The notes under the pieces: model-generated
Database searches by the model: none
What the model was told of the DNA's origin: nothing
Seen by the model: only the letters and a program-made list of their open reading frames with translations
Translations under genes and position numbers: made by a program
Part shown: positions 9,276 to 16,475 of the stretch, piece by piece
Layout of the letters: the number at the start of each line of letters is the position of its first letter
Numbering within the stretch: the first letter of the stretch is position 1
Assembly: GCA_902576375.1 (NCBI GenBank)
Contig: CACGUZ010000003.1
Span: 62,001 to 126,000, forward strand
Length of the DNA: 64,000 nucleotides
DNA from: an uncultured Pelagibacteraceae bacterium
GTDB taxonomy: Bacteria > Pseudomonadota > Alphaproteobacteria > Pelagibacterales > Pelagibacteraceae
Direction of reading: 5' to 3'

Positions 9276-9428
9276 TTAAGATCTCACTAATATTGGTGCA
9301 CCTAACACATTACCTTCACCATATTGTGATTTAGCCATGTTTAAAGCTGCATGAACATCGGGTGCTTGAATGTTAATATCTACTATTCTGCCGCCATGAA
9401 GTCTTACTCTTACTCTAAATGTTTTCAT
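9276..9428 (-). CDS. small basic protein, 50 aa
   Basis: Translated by hand from the ATG at 9428. The sequence begins MKTFRVRVRLHGGRIVDINI, continues with an alanine-containing helix (APDVHAALNMAK) and ends in a strand (GAPILVRS). The beta-alpha-beta pattern and clean stop support a real gene. Its first 15 bases match the start of the 71-residue gene at 10074. No family is recognised. It fills an otherwise empty 200 bp gap. Confidence 0.55.
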   Translation of the reverse strand: MKTFRVRVRLHGGRIVDINIQAPDVHAALNMAKSQYGEGNVLGAPILVRS

Positions 9429-9469
9429 ATTTTATTCTAACATTTTCTTTTAGATTAGTAAGATTAATT

Positions 9470-9850
9470 TTATCTATTAATCAATTCAAATAATTCTTTA
9501 TCTTCCTCAAATTTTTTACTTGATGAAATTTTAGTGTTTTTTAAAACATTAAAATAACCATAAATATAAATACCACTAGTCAAAAGATTAATGAGTAACC
9601 AAAGTTCCTTCTCTAGATGAATTGGAAATACTGGATTAAATAAAATTAAAATTAAAGAAAAAATTATTATTGTTTCATTTATTCCTTTTGCTGATTTAAA
9701 TCCATAAAAGATAATTGTTCCTGAGGTAAAACAAATTATCATTTTAACAAATGCGTTGAATCCTGCGGTAACAGTAATCAAATTAGAAATAATTAATAAT
9801 CCTGCAGGAATAAAAAGAAATAATGCTAAGGTATTTTTGTTTTTAATCAT
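9470..9850 (-). CDS. small integral membrane protein, 126 aa
   Basis: Four hydrophobic segments of 18-22 residues (around 7-27, 30-50, 57-78 and 83-102) indicate a polytopic inner-membrane protein with a short charged cytoplasmic tail (SSKKFEEDKELFELINR). No family is recognised. It lies 8 bp after the small basic protein gene at 9859, in the same direction, so probably co-transcribed from the promoter element near 10108. Confidence 0.6.
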   Translation of the reverse strand: MIKNKNTLALFLFIPAGLLIISNLITVTAGFNAFVKMIICFTSGTIIFYGFKSAKGINETIIIFSLILILFNPVFPIHLEKELWLLINLLTSGIYIYGYFNVLKNTKISSSKKFEEDKELFELINR

Positions 9851-9858
9851 ATTTATTA

Positions 9859-10074
9859 TTAAATTGTTAAGTTGTGTTTAATTAGTTTTGGTGTCCAATA
9901 ACGCCTACCTGACGCAGTAACTTTCATATGCTGAATAGTTCCATTTTTTAACCATCGACCTCTTTTGGGAGGTTTAGGTTTTTTTACACGTATTGGTTTA
10001 TAGACAGGTCTCTTTTTTATCTTGAACTTGAAAGGTTTATATTTTTTTATTTTAAAAGGTCTAAATGTTTTCAT
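9859..10074 (-). CDS. small Lys/Arg/Pro-rich protein, 71 aa
   Basis: An extremely basic protein (KIKKYKPFKFKIKKRPVYK region), with Lys, Arg and Pro making up nearly half of it and no acidic residues. It is likely a nucleic-acid-binding or charge-neutralising protein, but no family is recognised. The first bases (MKTFR) and the sequence just upstream match those of the 50-residue gene at 9428. One of the four AGTGAA-N16-TTCACT palindromes lies 34 bp upstream. Confidence 0.55.
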   Translation of the reverse strand: MKTFRPFKIKKYKPFKFKIKKRPVYKPIRVKKPKPPKRGRWLKNGTIQHMKVTASGRRYWTPKLIKHNLTI

Positions 10075-10107
10075 ATTTAGACTTTAAACTAATTATGAAA
10101 TAATGTT

Positions 10108-10135
10108 AGTGAAGTGTCTATTGACCTATTTCACT
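10108..10135. promoter_or_regulatory. palindromic island promoter element, copy A
   Basis: AGTGAA (10108-10113), 16 bases, TTCACT (10130-10135). It lies upstream of the minus-strand gene at 9859-10074. The left flank (AATAATGTT) and part of the 16-base core match copy B at 11338. The exact 16-base spacing recurs in all four island copies, which points to a dimeric regulator's operator rather than a chance hairpin. Confidence 0.6.
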
Positions 10136-10431
10136 TAATCCTCAAAAGTAAAATCCTCATCTATAACTACATCTGGACTATTGTCGTCTAAATCTAAACT
10201 TTCTCTAGCTTCATTTTCATCACTAAACTTTTCAGAATTAAATACGTGCATTCCTCTTGGACTATAAATTGGTTTATCTCCAGTATCATAAGTTTCATCA
10301 ATGAGATGTCCTCTTCTTCCAGCCTTCTTTAATTTTTCTACAGCTTCTTTAATATCTTTAGCTTCAATCTCTTTAATACCTTCAAAATCATAAATTTTGT
10401 CAAATAAATACACTGCTTTAAATTTAGGCAT
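10135..10431 (-). CDS. hypothetical acidic protein, 98 aa
   Basis: Not recognised. Begins with a predicted strand (MPKFKAVYLFD), then a helix containing EAKDIKEAVEKLKKAG, and ends in a very acidic tail (DLDDNSPDVVIDEDFTFED). The beta-alpha arrangement resembles that of the 50-residue protein at 9276, but similarity is weak. Its start is one base from the stop of the gene at 10433-10696, indicating an operon. Its stop codon lies within promoter element A. Confidence 0.55.
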   Translation of the reverse strand: MPKFKAVYLFDKIYDFEGIKEIEAKDIKEAVEKLKKAGRRGHLIDETYDTGDKPIYSPRGMHVFNSEKFSDENEARESLDLDDNSPDVVIDEDFTFED

Positions 10432-10432
10432 A

Positions 10433-10696
10433 CTACTCTCCGTTAAGTTTTTTTAAAATTGTTTCGTATTCTTTTAACAATTCATCACTTTTATCACCAA
10501 TATGATCTACAAATCTACCTGGTGTCATTTCCATTTCAGGATCATCAGAACCATCATTTTTAAGATCTTCTAATGATAATTGATATTGTTCAGGAAATTT
10601 CTTCTTTAGTTGTTCTACTAATTCCTCTTCAAATTCAGAAGATTCATTGCCATACTTAGAATTAAGCTCGCTTATTTTTTTATTTAGGTTTGTCAT
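10433..10696 (-). CDS. hypothetical acidic helical protein, 87 aa
   Basis: Not recognised. Predicted helical and acidic (SSEFEEELVEQLKKKFPEQY), ending in LLKEYETILKKLNGE. The frame is open to an in-frame start at 10741, but that start lies inside a promoter (TTGAGT-N17-TAGAAT), so the ATG at 10696 (MTNLNKKI) is chosen. Together with the 98-residue gene it forms a two-gene unit. Confidence 0.6.
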   Translation of the reverse strand: MTNLNKKISELNSKYGNESSEFEEELVEQLKKKFPEQYQLSLEDLKNDGSDDPEMEMTPGRFVDHIGDKSDELLKEYETILKKLNGE

Positions 10697-10712
10697 AAAT
10701 ACTAAAAAAATT

Positions 10713-10741
10713 ATTCTATCAGTTATCTTTATATAACTCAA
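10713..10741 (-). promoter_or_regulatory. sigma70-type promoter for the 10696-10135 pair
   Basis: On the minus strand TTGAGT (10741-10736) is followed by 17 bases and TAGAAT (10718-10713). Transcription would start near 10706, about ten bases upstream of the ATG at 10696. This decides the start of the downstream gene. Confidence 0.55.
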
Positions 10742-10752
10742 ATATCTTTTAT

Positions 10753-11304
10753 TTATAAAGCCTTTGGATCATTTAAAAAAGTATAGTCAGAAAAACTTTC
10801 TTTATACTCTTTGTAAATTAAATTCTCAAATTGTCCCAAGGTAATCGTAGAGTCACCATCTCTATGATAAAAATTGATAAATAAATCATTAAGATTAACA
10901 CTTTCTTTTCCTAATAATTTATATCTTTCAAAAGAAATTTTCTGCCATTTTTTGGGAGTTGTATTTTTATTATTATTAGTACTGGTTAATTTTTGAATAT
11001 GAGAACTTAGTCTTTGTTTAATATTTGATAAAGTTTTACCAATATAAAAATATTTTAAATATTTATCAACAATTACATATATACCCTCAGAATTAGTTGT
11101 TAAATTTAAAAGATTGTTTTCATTAATCTTTAATTTAAAATTTGAAAATTCTTTGTTTGGTCTAAAGTAAAATGTTTTACCAATTTTAATTTTGTTAAAA
11201 CTACCATCCCAGTTTTCTACAAATTTTGGTGGGTAATAATCTACGATATTAGTAATTGGTATAAATTTATCTAAGTTCTTTTTCATATTTAATTGAGTTT
11301 TCAT
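10753..11304 (-). CDS. GIY-YIG nuclease-fold protein
   Basis: A central GIY-YIG domain is visible: GIYVI (74-78), FYIGKT (86-91), Arg98 in the following helix (SNIKQRLSSH), and Glu160 in FENLIYKEY as the likely metal-binding residue. The first 70 residues are not recognised. The family includes UvrC-type repair nucleases, homing endonucleases and restriction enzymes, and the compact single-domain form does not tell which. A second, different GIY-YIG protein follows at 11364, so repeated capture or a nuclease pair is possible. Promoter element B lies just upstream. Confidence 0.75.
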   Translation of the reverse strand: MKTQLNMKKNLDKFIPITNIVDYYPPKFVENWDGSFNKIKIGKTFYFRPNKEFSNFKLKINENNLLNLTTNSEGIYVIVDKYLKYFYIGKTLSNIKQRLSSHIQKLTSTNNNKNTTPKKWQKISFERYKLLGKESVNLNDLFINFYHRDGDSTITLGQFENLIYKEYKESFSDYTFLNDPKAL

Positions 11305-11337
11305 ATTTTAAATATAATACAAATTACAAATATTGTT

Positions 11338-11365
11338 AGTGAAGTCCTTGTTGATCTATTTCACT
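11338..11365. promoter_or_regulatory. palindromic island promoter element, copy B
   Basis: AGTGAA (11338-11343), 16 bases, TTCACT (11360-11365), with the palindrome extending to TTAGTGAA/TTCACTAA. On the minus strand, TTCACT (11343-11338) is followed after 18 bases by TATTAT (11319-11314), a plausible -35/-10 pair ahead of the gene starting at 11304. Confidence 0.65.
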
Positions 11366-12185
11366 AAAATAAACTGATTAAATTAGGTAGCAAATCAATA
11401 ATTTTCTTTTTATCATTTAGATATATTTTAAGTAATTTTTTATCTAAATAATATGGTAAATATTTTCCAAAGGCGTTTCCATTTCGAACTTTTTCCTCTG
11501 GAAATTTTTTCAAAATTAGTTTTTCAAATTCTTTTTTTACTTTAGAGGAGACAGGTATAAAGTTAATTGTAAAATATGTTCCAGACTTAGGGGGCATACG
11601 TATTTGTATTTGTAATATTTTAGAAAAAATAGGTATGGGGATTAACAAGCAGGGATCCATAGGTGTTAAGATTATTGGCTCGCTTATATTAATTGTTGGA
11701 TAAAAATGTAGAAGATCCTCTTTTAAATCGTTTAATTTAGTTAAGATCTTATTGTCTCTAATTTGATTTTTATATATTTTTGTATACTCACCTGTATGAA
11801 CATGAAGTTGCCTTTCTTGATCAATACCCGGTAAATCTATAAAATTTTTGTCTCTTAGATGAGAATGTGGACGTATCAAACTATGACCATGACCAAATAC
11901 TTCATTTGTTAAATTTTCTTTACCATAAACCCATTTAATTAGAGTTGACTCAACACTGAAAGCTTCTTTTTCAGTTTCATATCTTCCAATTATTCTTGTA
12001 ATTAATTTAAAACCAGTTTTTTCAATTTCTTTTATCTTTATTCCTTTTTGCTTTTCTTCTCCTGGTTTATGATCAAAATTTCTAAAACCTTGCCCTTTAC
12101 CTACATAAAATATCTCATAATTGCGTGGATCAATTAAAACATAAACAAAATATTTCAATAACTCATCTTTATTTTTACCTGTCAT
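11364..12185 (-). CDS. GIY-YIG protein of the LEM-3/ANKLE1-like type
   Basis: The N-terminal domain has YVLID (15-19), FYVGKGQGFR (26-35) and a Glu79 in EAFSVESTLIKW. This is the pattern of the LEM-3-like GIY-YIG subfamily found in many bacterial proteins and in animal LEM-3/ANKLE1. Residues 110-273 are unrecognised and may be a DNA- or protein-binding domain. Length 273. It is distinct in sequence from the GIY-YIG protein at 10753. Cytoplasmic. Confidence 0.75.
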   Translation of the reverse strand: MTGKNKDELLKYFVYVLIDPRNYEIFYVGKGQGFRNFDHKPGEEKQKGIKIKEIEKTGFKLITRIIGRYETEKEAFSVESTLIKWVYGKENLTNEVFGHGHSLIRPHSHLRDKNFIDLPGIDQERQLHVHTGEYTKIYKNQIRDNKILTKLNDLKEDLLHFYPTINISEPIILTPMDPCLLIPIPIFSKILQIQIRMPPKSGTYFTINFIPVSSKVKKEFEKLILKKFPEEKVRNGNAFGKYLPYYLDKKLLKIYLNDKKKIIDLLPNLISLF

Positions 12186-12263
12186 TTTTAATCATCCTTA
12201 AATATTTATTCACCTTTTTTACGGAACAAATAACTTTGATCTGTCATTATCTTGTTAAATTAA

Positions 12264-12389
12264 TTAGATTTTTGTTAAAATAATTAATTGAACTACTAAT
12301 ATAATTACAGGAACAATGGTTCTTATGAGTTCCATAGTGTGATTTACTTCATCAAGTTTTCTCTCTAGTTTTGATCTATTGTTTTTCAT
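12264..12389 (-). CDS. 41-aa single-pass membrane peptide
   Basis: Translated by hand from the ATG at 12389. Residues 1-20 are charged (MKNNRSKLERKLDEVNHTME) and residues 22-40 form one transmembrane helix (IRTIVPVIILVVQLIILTK). It lies 17 bp downstream of the channel gene in the same direction, so it is probably the last member of that operon. It could be a channel subunit, regulator or small toxin; the sequence alone does not say. Confidence 0.5.
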   Translation of the reverse strand: MKNNRSKLERKLDEVNHTMELIRTIVPVIILVVQLIILTKI

Positions 12390-12406
12390 TTAATGTGCCT
12401 TTCTTT

Positions 12407-14935
12407 TTATAAAATATGTAAATGTCTATTACCTTTAATCATCTCTAAGTCATTGAAGTTTGCAATTGTAATTAATCGATCTCCCTCATCTAAATCAATT
12501 TGTTTTTTTTGTTCTGGGTTAATGGAAATACTTTTAATTTTTCTTTTTGATAAATAAAAATCATAATCAATAATACCAATTAAGACCTCATTTTTGCTTT
12601 GAAAGTATTTTTCAAGCTCACAAAATGTTGTTGATAATGACTTGTCTAATAATGTGTGGGATTTTAATGTATGAGCCCGTTTAAATAATAAGTTTATTAA
12701 ATCAGAATTATTCATATCAAATGTTGCTGCAGCAATATATTTACTAATAATAGAGTTTATTTCTACAACATCATTTCCAATAGTTGGGCTGAAATATTTA
12801 TATTTAAAATCTTCCAATATCTTTTTAGTTCGATACCCATTAACTTCGGTAATCAAAGATTGATCATTTAATATCCTTGAAAATCCAACAAAGTTGTTAA
12901 TCATCGCATGATCTTCTATAGGATTTTCTCTAAATTTTTGTATTTGTTGATTAGACTCATTTAATAAAATGATACAATTACTCTGTTCAAATTCTTTATT
13001 ATAATCAAGAACTTTGTCTATATTAGTAATATCTTCAGAAAGTTTATCTAAATTTTTTTGTATAGTATTTATTTTAATATCTTCTTGGAAACTTTTCTTT
13101 TTTGATTCAATTTTGTCAAATTCCTTCAAAATTTTTGTTTTGCAATCTAATACTTCTGTTTTTGAAATTTCTAAAAATTCAATTTTTCCAGTATCATATT
13201 TTTTCAAGATTATTATAATTTCATTATTTTCATTCAAAATATTATTTAATTTTATTTTAAATTTGTTTTCAGTGCCTCCTGCCCATTTTGTATAAATACA
13301 ATATTCTTTTTCATCCAAATTTTTTTTCAAATCTTTTTTTTTTATAATATTAAGAATTTCATCAGCAGGTTTGATCTTTGAATATAAAGGCGAATTTTGA
13401 TTAACCTTATACACTTGAAATTTATAATAATGCTCATGATCTGTATCAATCCTGTGGAAAATAATACCTAAATTAATTAATTCATTTTCTTCAGAAGAAT
13501 TAATCTTTGTTGAAAAATTAATATTATTAAGTTCGTCAACTTTTTCATTATGATAAATATCAATTTTTTTTAGATTATTGTAATAATTTGAGCTAACCAA
13601 TTTTCCAACAATTTTTGTAAGATATTCTTTATTTTTTTCCTTACTAAAATCTAAAAGAGAAATGTTGAGATCTTGATCATCTTGTTTAAAATTTGGATCG
13701 ATATCTTTTACCTCTTTTTCGTGACTTTCTAATTCATTTAATTCTTTTATTATTTGATCCTCATTTTCAGCTATACAGATAATTCCAAAGTTTTTTGTCA
13801 GCGGAAAGTTAATTGGGGTATTTAAAAAAATCTTATTAAGGACTTTATTTTTGTTTTGATCTTTATAAAAAAAACCAATTACAATTATATTATCACATAA
13901 TCTATTTAAATCTTTAATATTTTTACCAATGTTTTTATTTAAAACTTCTTTAAATTTTGATTTATCTGGATCAACAAAATATATCTCTGAACCTTCATAG
14001 CCAAAAAGATTATCATATATTTCAGTTAGATCTGGTGTGTTTGTACATTGAGATAAAATATCACTTTTTAATTCCTGTGAACTGACAAGTTCTGGCACAT
14101 AATCATTTCCTACCTTGCCAATTTTTTTACCCCAAATATCCATGCTAAACATAAGATGAGAAAGACCTGATTTTTCATTATGAAACTCACTGAAAATTTT
14201 ACACGGTTTTTTATTATATTCTTTGGAACCGATAATCGATGAAACACTTTTACCTACTTCGACATCACAATCCATTTCTGTTTTAAACAATTCATTAATA
14301 TCAGGCTTTAAAATTATTACTTGTTTAGCTTTTTCTAAATTAATTTTATCTAATAAACTTTTTTGCCAAGCGTATCCTTTTCTTGCAAGAATAGTTATGT
14401 TTTTTGGAATTTTGATTACATTTTTTATTTTCTCCATTACAACCAAAGGTTCCTCATTCGAAACAACAACAAAAGATTGTTTTTCATTTTCATAAGCTTT
14501 ACAAAGTTCAGTTAAGAGAGGAATTAATCTTCTACTAAAATTAAAAAATATTATGTGATTTTCCTCTTCTATTTTAGTTTTACCAGTTCGTAATTCTTCA
14601 ATTCTGTTTGATATTAAATTAGTAATTATACCGATGATTGATGAAAAAATTAAAATTCCAAATATAGTTATATTGAATTTAAAGAAATAATCTAAAAAAG
14701 TATTTTTATCATCTAGACTAAAAAATGCTTCGGTAACAAAAAATAATCTAAATCCTTGCCATAAAGTCTCAGTATAAAAGTTATTTTCAGATAAAACTCC
14801 TAATTCTTGTAAAACAAAAATTAGAGTAGATATAACAGTAACTCCAATAAAACTTAGAAATAAAAAAAAGATAATTAAATATAACAAATCTTTCTCAAAT
14901 GCTTTGTTGAAACTATACTTAATGAATTTCCACAT
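12407..14935 (-). CDS. CASTOR/POLLUX-type ion channel with PDZ-like insertion
   Basis: An 842-residue membrane protein. TM helices at about 17-43 and 86-108 flank a pore segment. They are followed by EELRTGKTKIEEENHIIFF (113-131), which matches the junction of CASTOR/POLLUX channels into the first RCK domain, and by the family signature around ELKSDILSQC (288-297) and YEGSEIYF (313-320). A related second half (DVVEINSIISKYIAAATF, 722-739) ends in a TrkA-C-like segment. Residues about 485-585 look like a PDZ domain (VYKVNQNSPLYSKIKPADEI), which the family does not normally have. It is probably a K+ or Ca2+ channel. It is four bases from the 98-residue gene upstream. Confidence 0.75.
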   Translation of the reverse strand: MWKFIKYSFNKAFEKDLLYLIIFFLFLSFIGVTVISTLIFVLQELGVLSENNFYTETLWQGFRLFFVTEAFFSLDDKNTFLDYFFKFNITIFGILIFSSIIGIITNLISNRIEELRTGKTKIEEENHIIFFNFSRRLIPLLTELCKAYENEKQSFVVVSNEEPLVVMEKIKNVIKIPKNITILARKGYAWQKSLLDKINLEKAKQVIILKPDINELFKTEMDCDVEVGKSVSSIIGSKEYNKKPCKIFSEFHNEKSGLSHLMFSMDIWGKKIGKVGNDYVPELVSSQELKSDILSQCTNTPDLTEIYDNLFGYEGSEIYFVDPDKSKFKEVLNKNIGKNIKDLNRLCDNIIVIGFFYKDQNKNKVLNKIFLNTPINFPLTKNFGIICIAENEDQIIKELNELESHEKEVKDIDPNFKQDDQDLNISLLDFSKEKNKEYLTKIVGKLVSSNYYNNLKKIDIYHNEKVDELNNINFSTKINSSEENELINLGIIFHRIDTDHEHYYKFQVYKVNQNSPLYSKIKPADEILNIIKKKDLKKNLDEKEYCIYTKWAGGTENKFKIKLNNILNENNEIIIILKKYDTGKIEFLEISKTEVLDCKTKILKEFDKIESKKKSFQEDIKINTIQKNLDKLSEDITNIDKVLDYNKEFEQSNCIILLNESNQQIQKFRENPIEDHAMINNFVGFSRILNDQSLITEVNGYRTKKILEDFKYKYFSPTIGNDVVEINSIISKYIAAATFDMNNSDLINLLFKRAHTLKSHTLLDKSLSTTFCELEKYFQSKNEVLIGIIDYDFYLSKRKIKSISINPEQKKQIDLDEGDRLITIANFNDLEMIKGNRHLHIL

Positions 14936-14939
14936 GATT

Positions 14940-15236
14940 TTAATTTACGTTTTTATCTCTGAATTGTCGATAATCTTTTATAAAGTTTTTTATTAGTTCG
15001 TAATATTCATCATTCTTAATTTCTTTAAAAACTTCATCTCTTGCTAAGATTACTGATTTGTCTTCTTTAACTTTTATTCCATTATTAATTTTAAATCTTT
15101 GATGAAGAATTCTTGCTATCAAAATAAGTTCGGACGTTACTTCAAGGTCATGATCTACTCTTTCATCTCTAAATTGTCCTAAAATAAAACTAATAACTTC
15201 TGTTACTTTGGTCTCTGAATTAATAAGTTTTTGCAT
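14940..15236 (-). CDS. hypothetical protein, 98 aa, between nuclease and channel
   Basis: Not recognised. Predicted all-helical and charged, with no membrane segment or signal peptide; ends DYRQFRDKNVN. The ATG overlaps the nuclease stop by one base (TAATG) and the channel gene starts four bases after its stop. The three are therefore one translational unit. It may bridge nuclease and channel, but that is only inferred from position. Confidence 0.65.
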   Translation of the reverse strand: MQKLINSETKVTEVISFILGQFRDERVDHDLEVTSELILIARILHQRFKINNGIKVKEDKSVILARDEVFKEIKNDEYYELIKNFIKDYRQFRDKNVN

Positions 15237-15904
15237 TACTTCATTACCTTTTTAAAGTTACATACGCCACAAGTAGAAGTAGGCTCAGGTTTAGTTTTAG
15301 AATACAAAACATCTTGAATTTTTGTAATATAACCAATTAGATCTTTATCATCTCTTGGTATATCAAACCATTGAGTATCCATAACCATGTTACAATTATT
15401 TTTTCCTAACTCTGTAATATCACTTGGCTCAAAACAAAAAATTCCTAATCGCTTTACTGGAGTTAGTTTAAGACTACCCTCTTTGGGTTTTTGCATCATC
15501 AATGCATAGGTTTGTAACTGAGTTGCATAAGTATCAATTTTATTTTCATCAATTTTTGTTGTTTTAAAATCAACGATAGTAAATGAGTCTTTGTGTTTGA
15601 TATAACTATCTATGTAACCACTTAGTGTAAAAGGTCTATCTTTAAGATCGTACAAAATTTCTGATTGTAACCTTTTATTATAATCTCCAACTATTTTACC
15701 ATCTTCAAGTTTATCTGAAAGAAGCTTACTGGATTTTCCATGATAAAATTTTTTTTGAAGACTATCAAATTTTGAAAAAATCCCAGGAAATGGAACTTTT
15801 AATTCAATACCATTAATTTTTTTATCATAGTAACAACTATTGCAAGCTTCAAAGCCAAATGCAAACTCACTTGGTGAATAATTAATTATATTTTGATTTT
15901 TCAA
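15236..15904 (-). CDS. Cas4-like PD-(D/E)XK nuclease with cysteine quartet
   Basis: A 222-residue protein of the RecB/Cas4-type PD-(D/E)XK superfamily. Asp99 lies in SGYID, VDFKT gives Asp112 and Lys114, and QLQTYA (129-134) is the conserved QxxxY helix. Cys21 and Cys24 (ACNSC) with Cys212 and Cys215 (TCGVC) look like an Fe-S cluster site, arranged 2+2 rather than the 1+3 of typical Cas4. No cas1 or CRISPR is present. The start is TTG with a good AGGAG 8 bases upstream. It is first gene of the operon with the channel. Confidence 0.75.
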   Translation of the reverse strand: MKNQNIINYSPSEFAFGFEACNSCYYDKKINGIELKVPFPGIFSKFDSLQKKFYHGKSSKLLSDKLEDGKIVGDYNKRLQSEILYDLKDRPFTLSGYIDSYIKHKDSFTIVDFKTTKIDENKIDTYATQLQTYALMMQKPKEGSLKLTPVKRLGIFCFEPSDITELGKNNCNMVMDTQWFDIPRDDKDLIGYITKIQDVLYSKTKPEPTSTCGVCNFKKVMK

Positions 15905-15959
15905 TATTAATCTCCTTTGTTATTAGTAATGATATTACTCTGATTATTAAATTTTGTTT

Positions 15960-15987
15960 AGTGAAAGGTTTGGGGTTGATTTTCACA
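15960..15987. promoter_or_regulatory. palindromic island promoter element, copy C
   Basis: AGTGAA (15960-15965), 16 bases, TTCACA (15982-15987), with one mismatch from the other copies. It sits between the divergent nuclease operon (start 15904) and the regulator-like gene (start 16011). A TTGATT hexamer inside the core (15976-15981) is followed by TAACTT after 17 bases, which would give a nearly leaderless transcript for the plus-strand gene. Confidence 0.55.
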
Positions 15988-16010
15988 AGTTTAAAAATTA
16001 ACTTATAAAT

Positions 16011-16475
16011 ATGGCGGGATATCCAAGAAAACTATTATCTCTAGAATTAGCTCTTAAAAATATTATTAAGGAGTTAAAAAAAGATGAGATAAAGGAAATA
16101 ACTGGAAAAAGTGAATCTCATTTTAGAAAATGTACTGATGAGCAAGACTTAGATCACAATATTCATCACTTAGACTCTGTTCGGCTTGATCTAGAATTCA
16201 GAAGAAGAAAACTTGGAAGCCCCATGCTTGAAGCCCACGAGTCTATGCTTGAAGCTGCAGACTTAAAACTTGGAAAACTTGATAATACCTCCAATACATT
16301 AATAGATATAAGTGCTAAAATTGGCAGACTAATGGAAGCTACTAAAGATGCTATAGAAGTAGATAGTGAAGGCGGCACTAAATTTAGTAAAAATGAAAAA
16401 GAAAAAATTAATATTGCAATTGAAGAAGTAGAAAAAAAAATATTAACTTTAAAACAGATTATTGATAGCAACTAA
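16011..16475 (+). CDS. possible phage CII-like helical regulator
   Basis: A 154-residue, probably all-helical protein. The first 65 residues (ALKNIIKEL, ITGKSESHFRKCTD, HLDSVRLDL) resemble, by eye, the helix-turn-helix arrangement of phage CII-type regulators in alphaproteobacteria. The C-terminal half is a probable coiled coil (KEKINIAIEEVEKKILTLKQ) suited to dimerisation. It is divergent from the nuclease-channel operon across palindrome C, which fits an autoregulated repressor. The family call is tentative. The stop overlaps the neighbouring convergent gene by four bases. Confidence 0.5.
   Translation: MAGYPRKLLSLELALKNIIKELKKDEIKEITGKSESHFRKCTDEQDLDHNIHHLDSVRLDLEFRRRKLGSPMLEAHESMLEAADLKLGKLDNTSNTLIDISAKIGRLMEATKDAIEVDSEGGTKFSKNEKEKINIAIEEVEKKILTLKQIIDSN

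Noticed and set aside
15236-15904. Cas4-like nuclease as a sign of a CRISPR-Cas locus
   Set aside because: No repeat-spacer array and no cas1, cas2 or effector genes are visible; Cas4-like nucleases also occur alone and in phages.
16166-16471. Minus-strand open frame of 101 codons opposite the regulator-like gene
   Set aside because: It lies wholly within a gene that fits its promoter context and has a coiled-coil pattern; the antisense product is a Ser/Leu-rich shadow.
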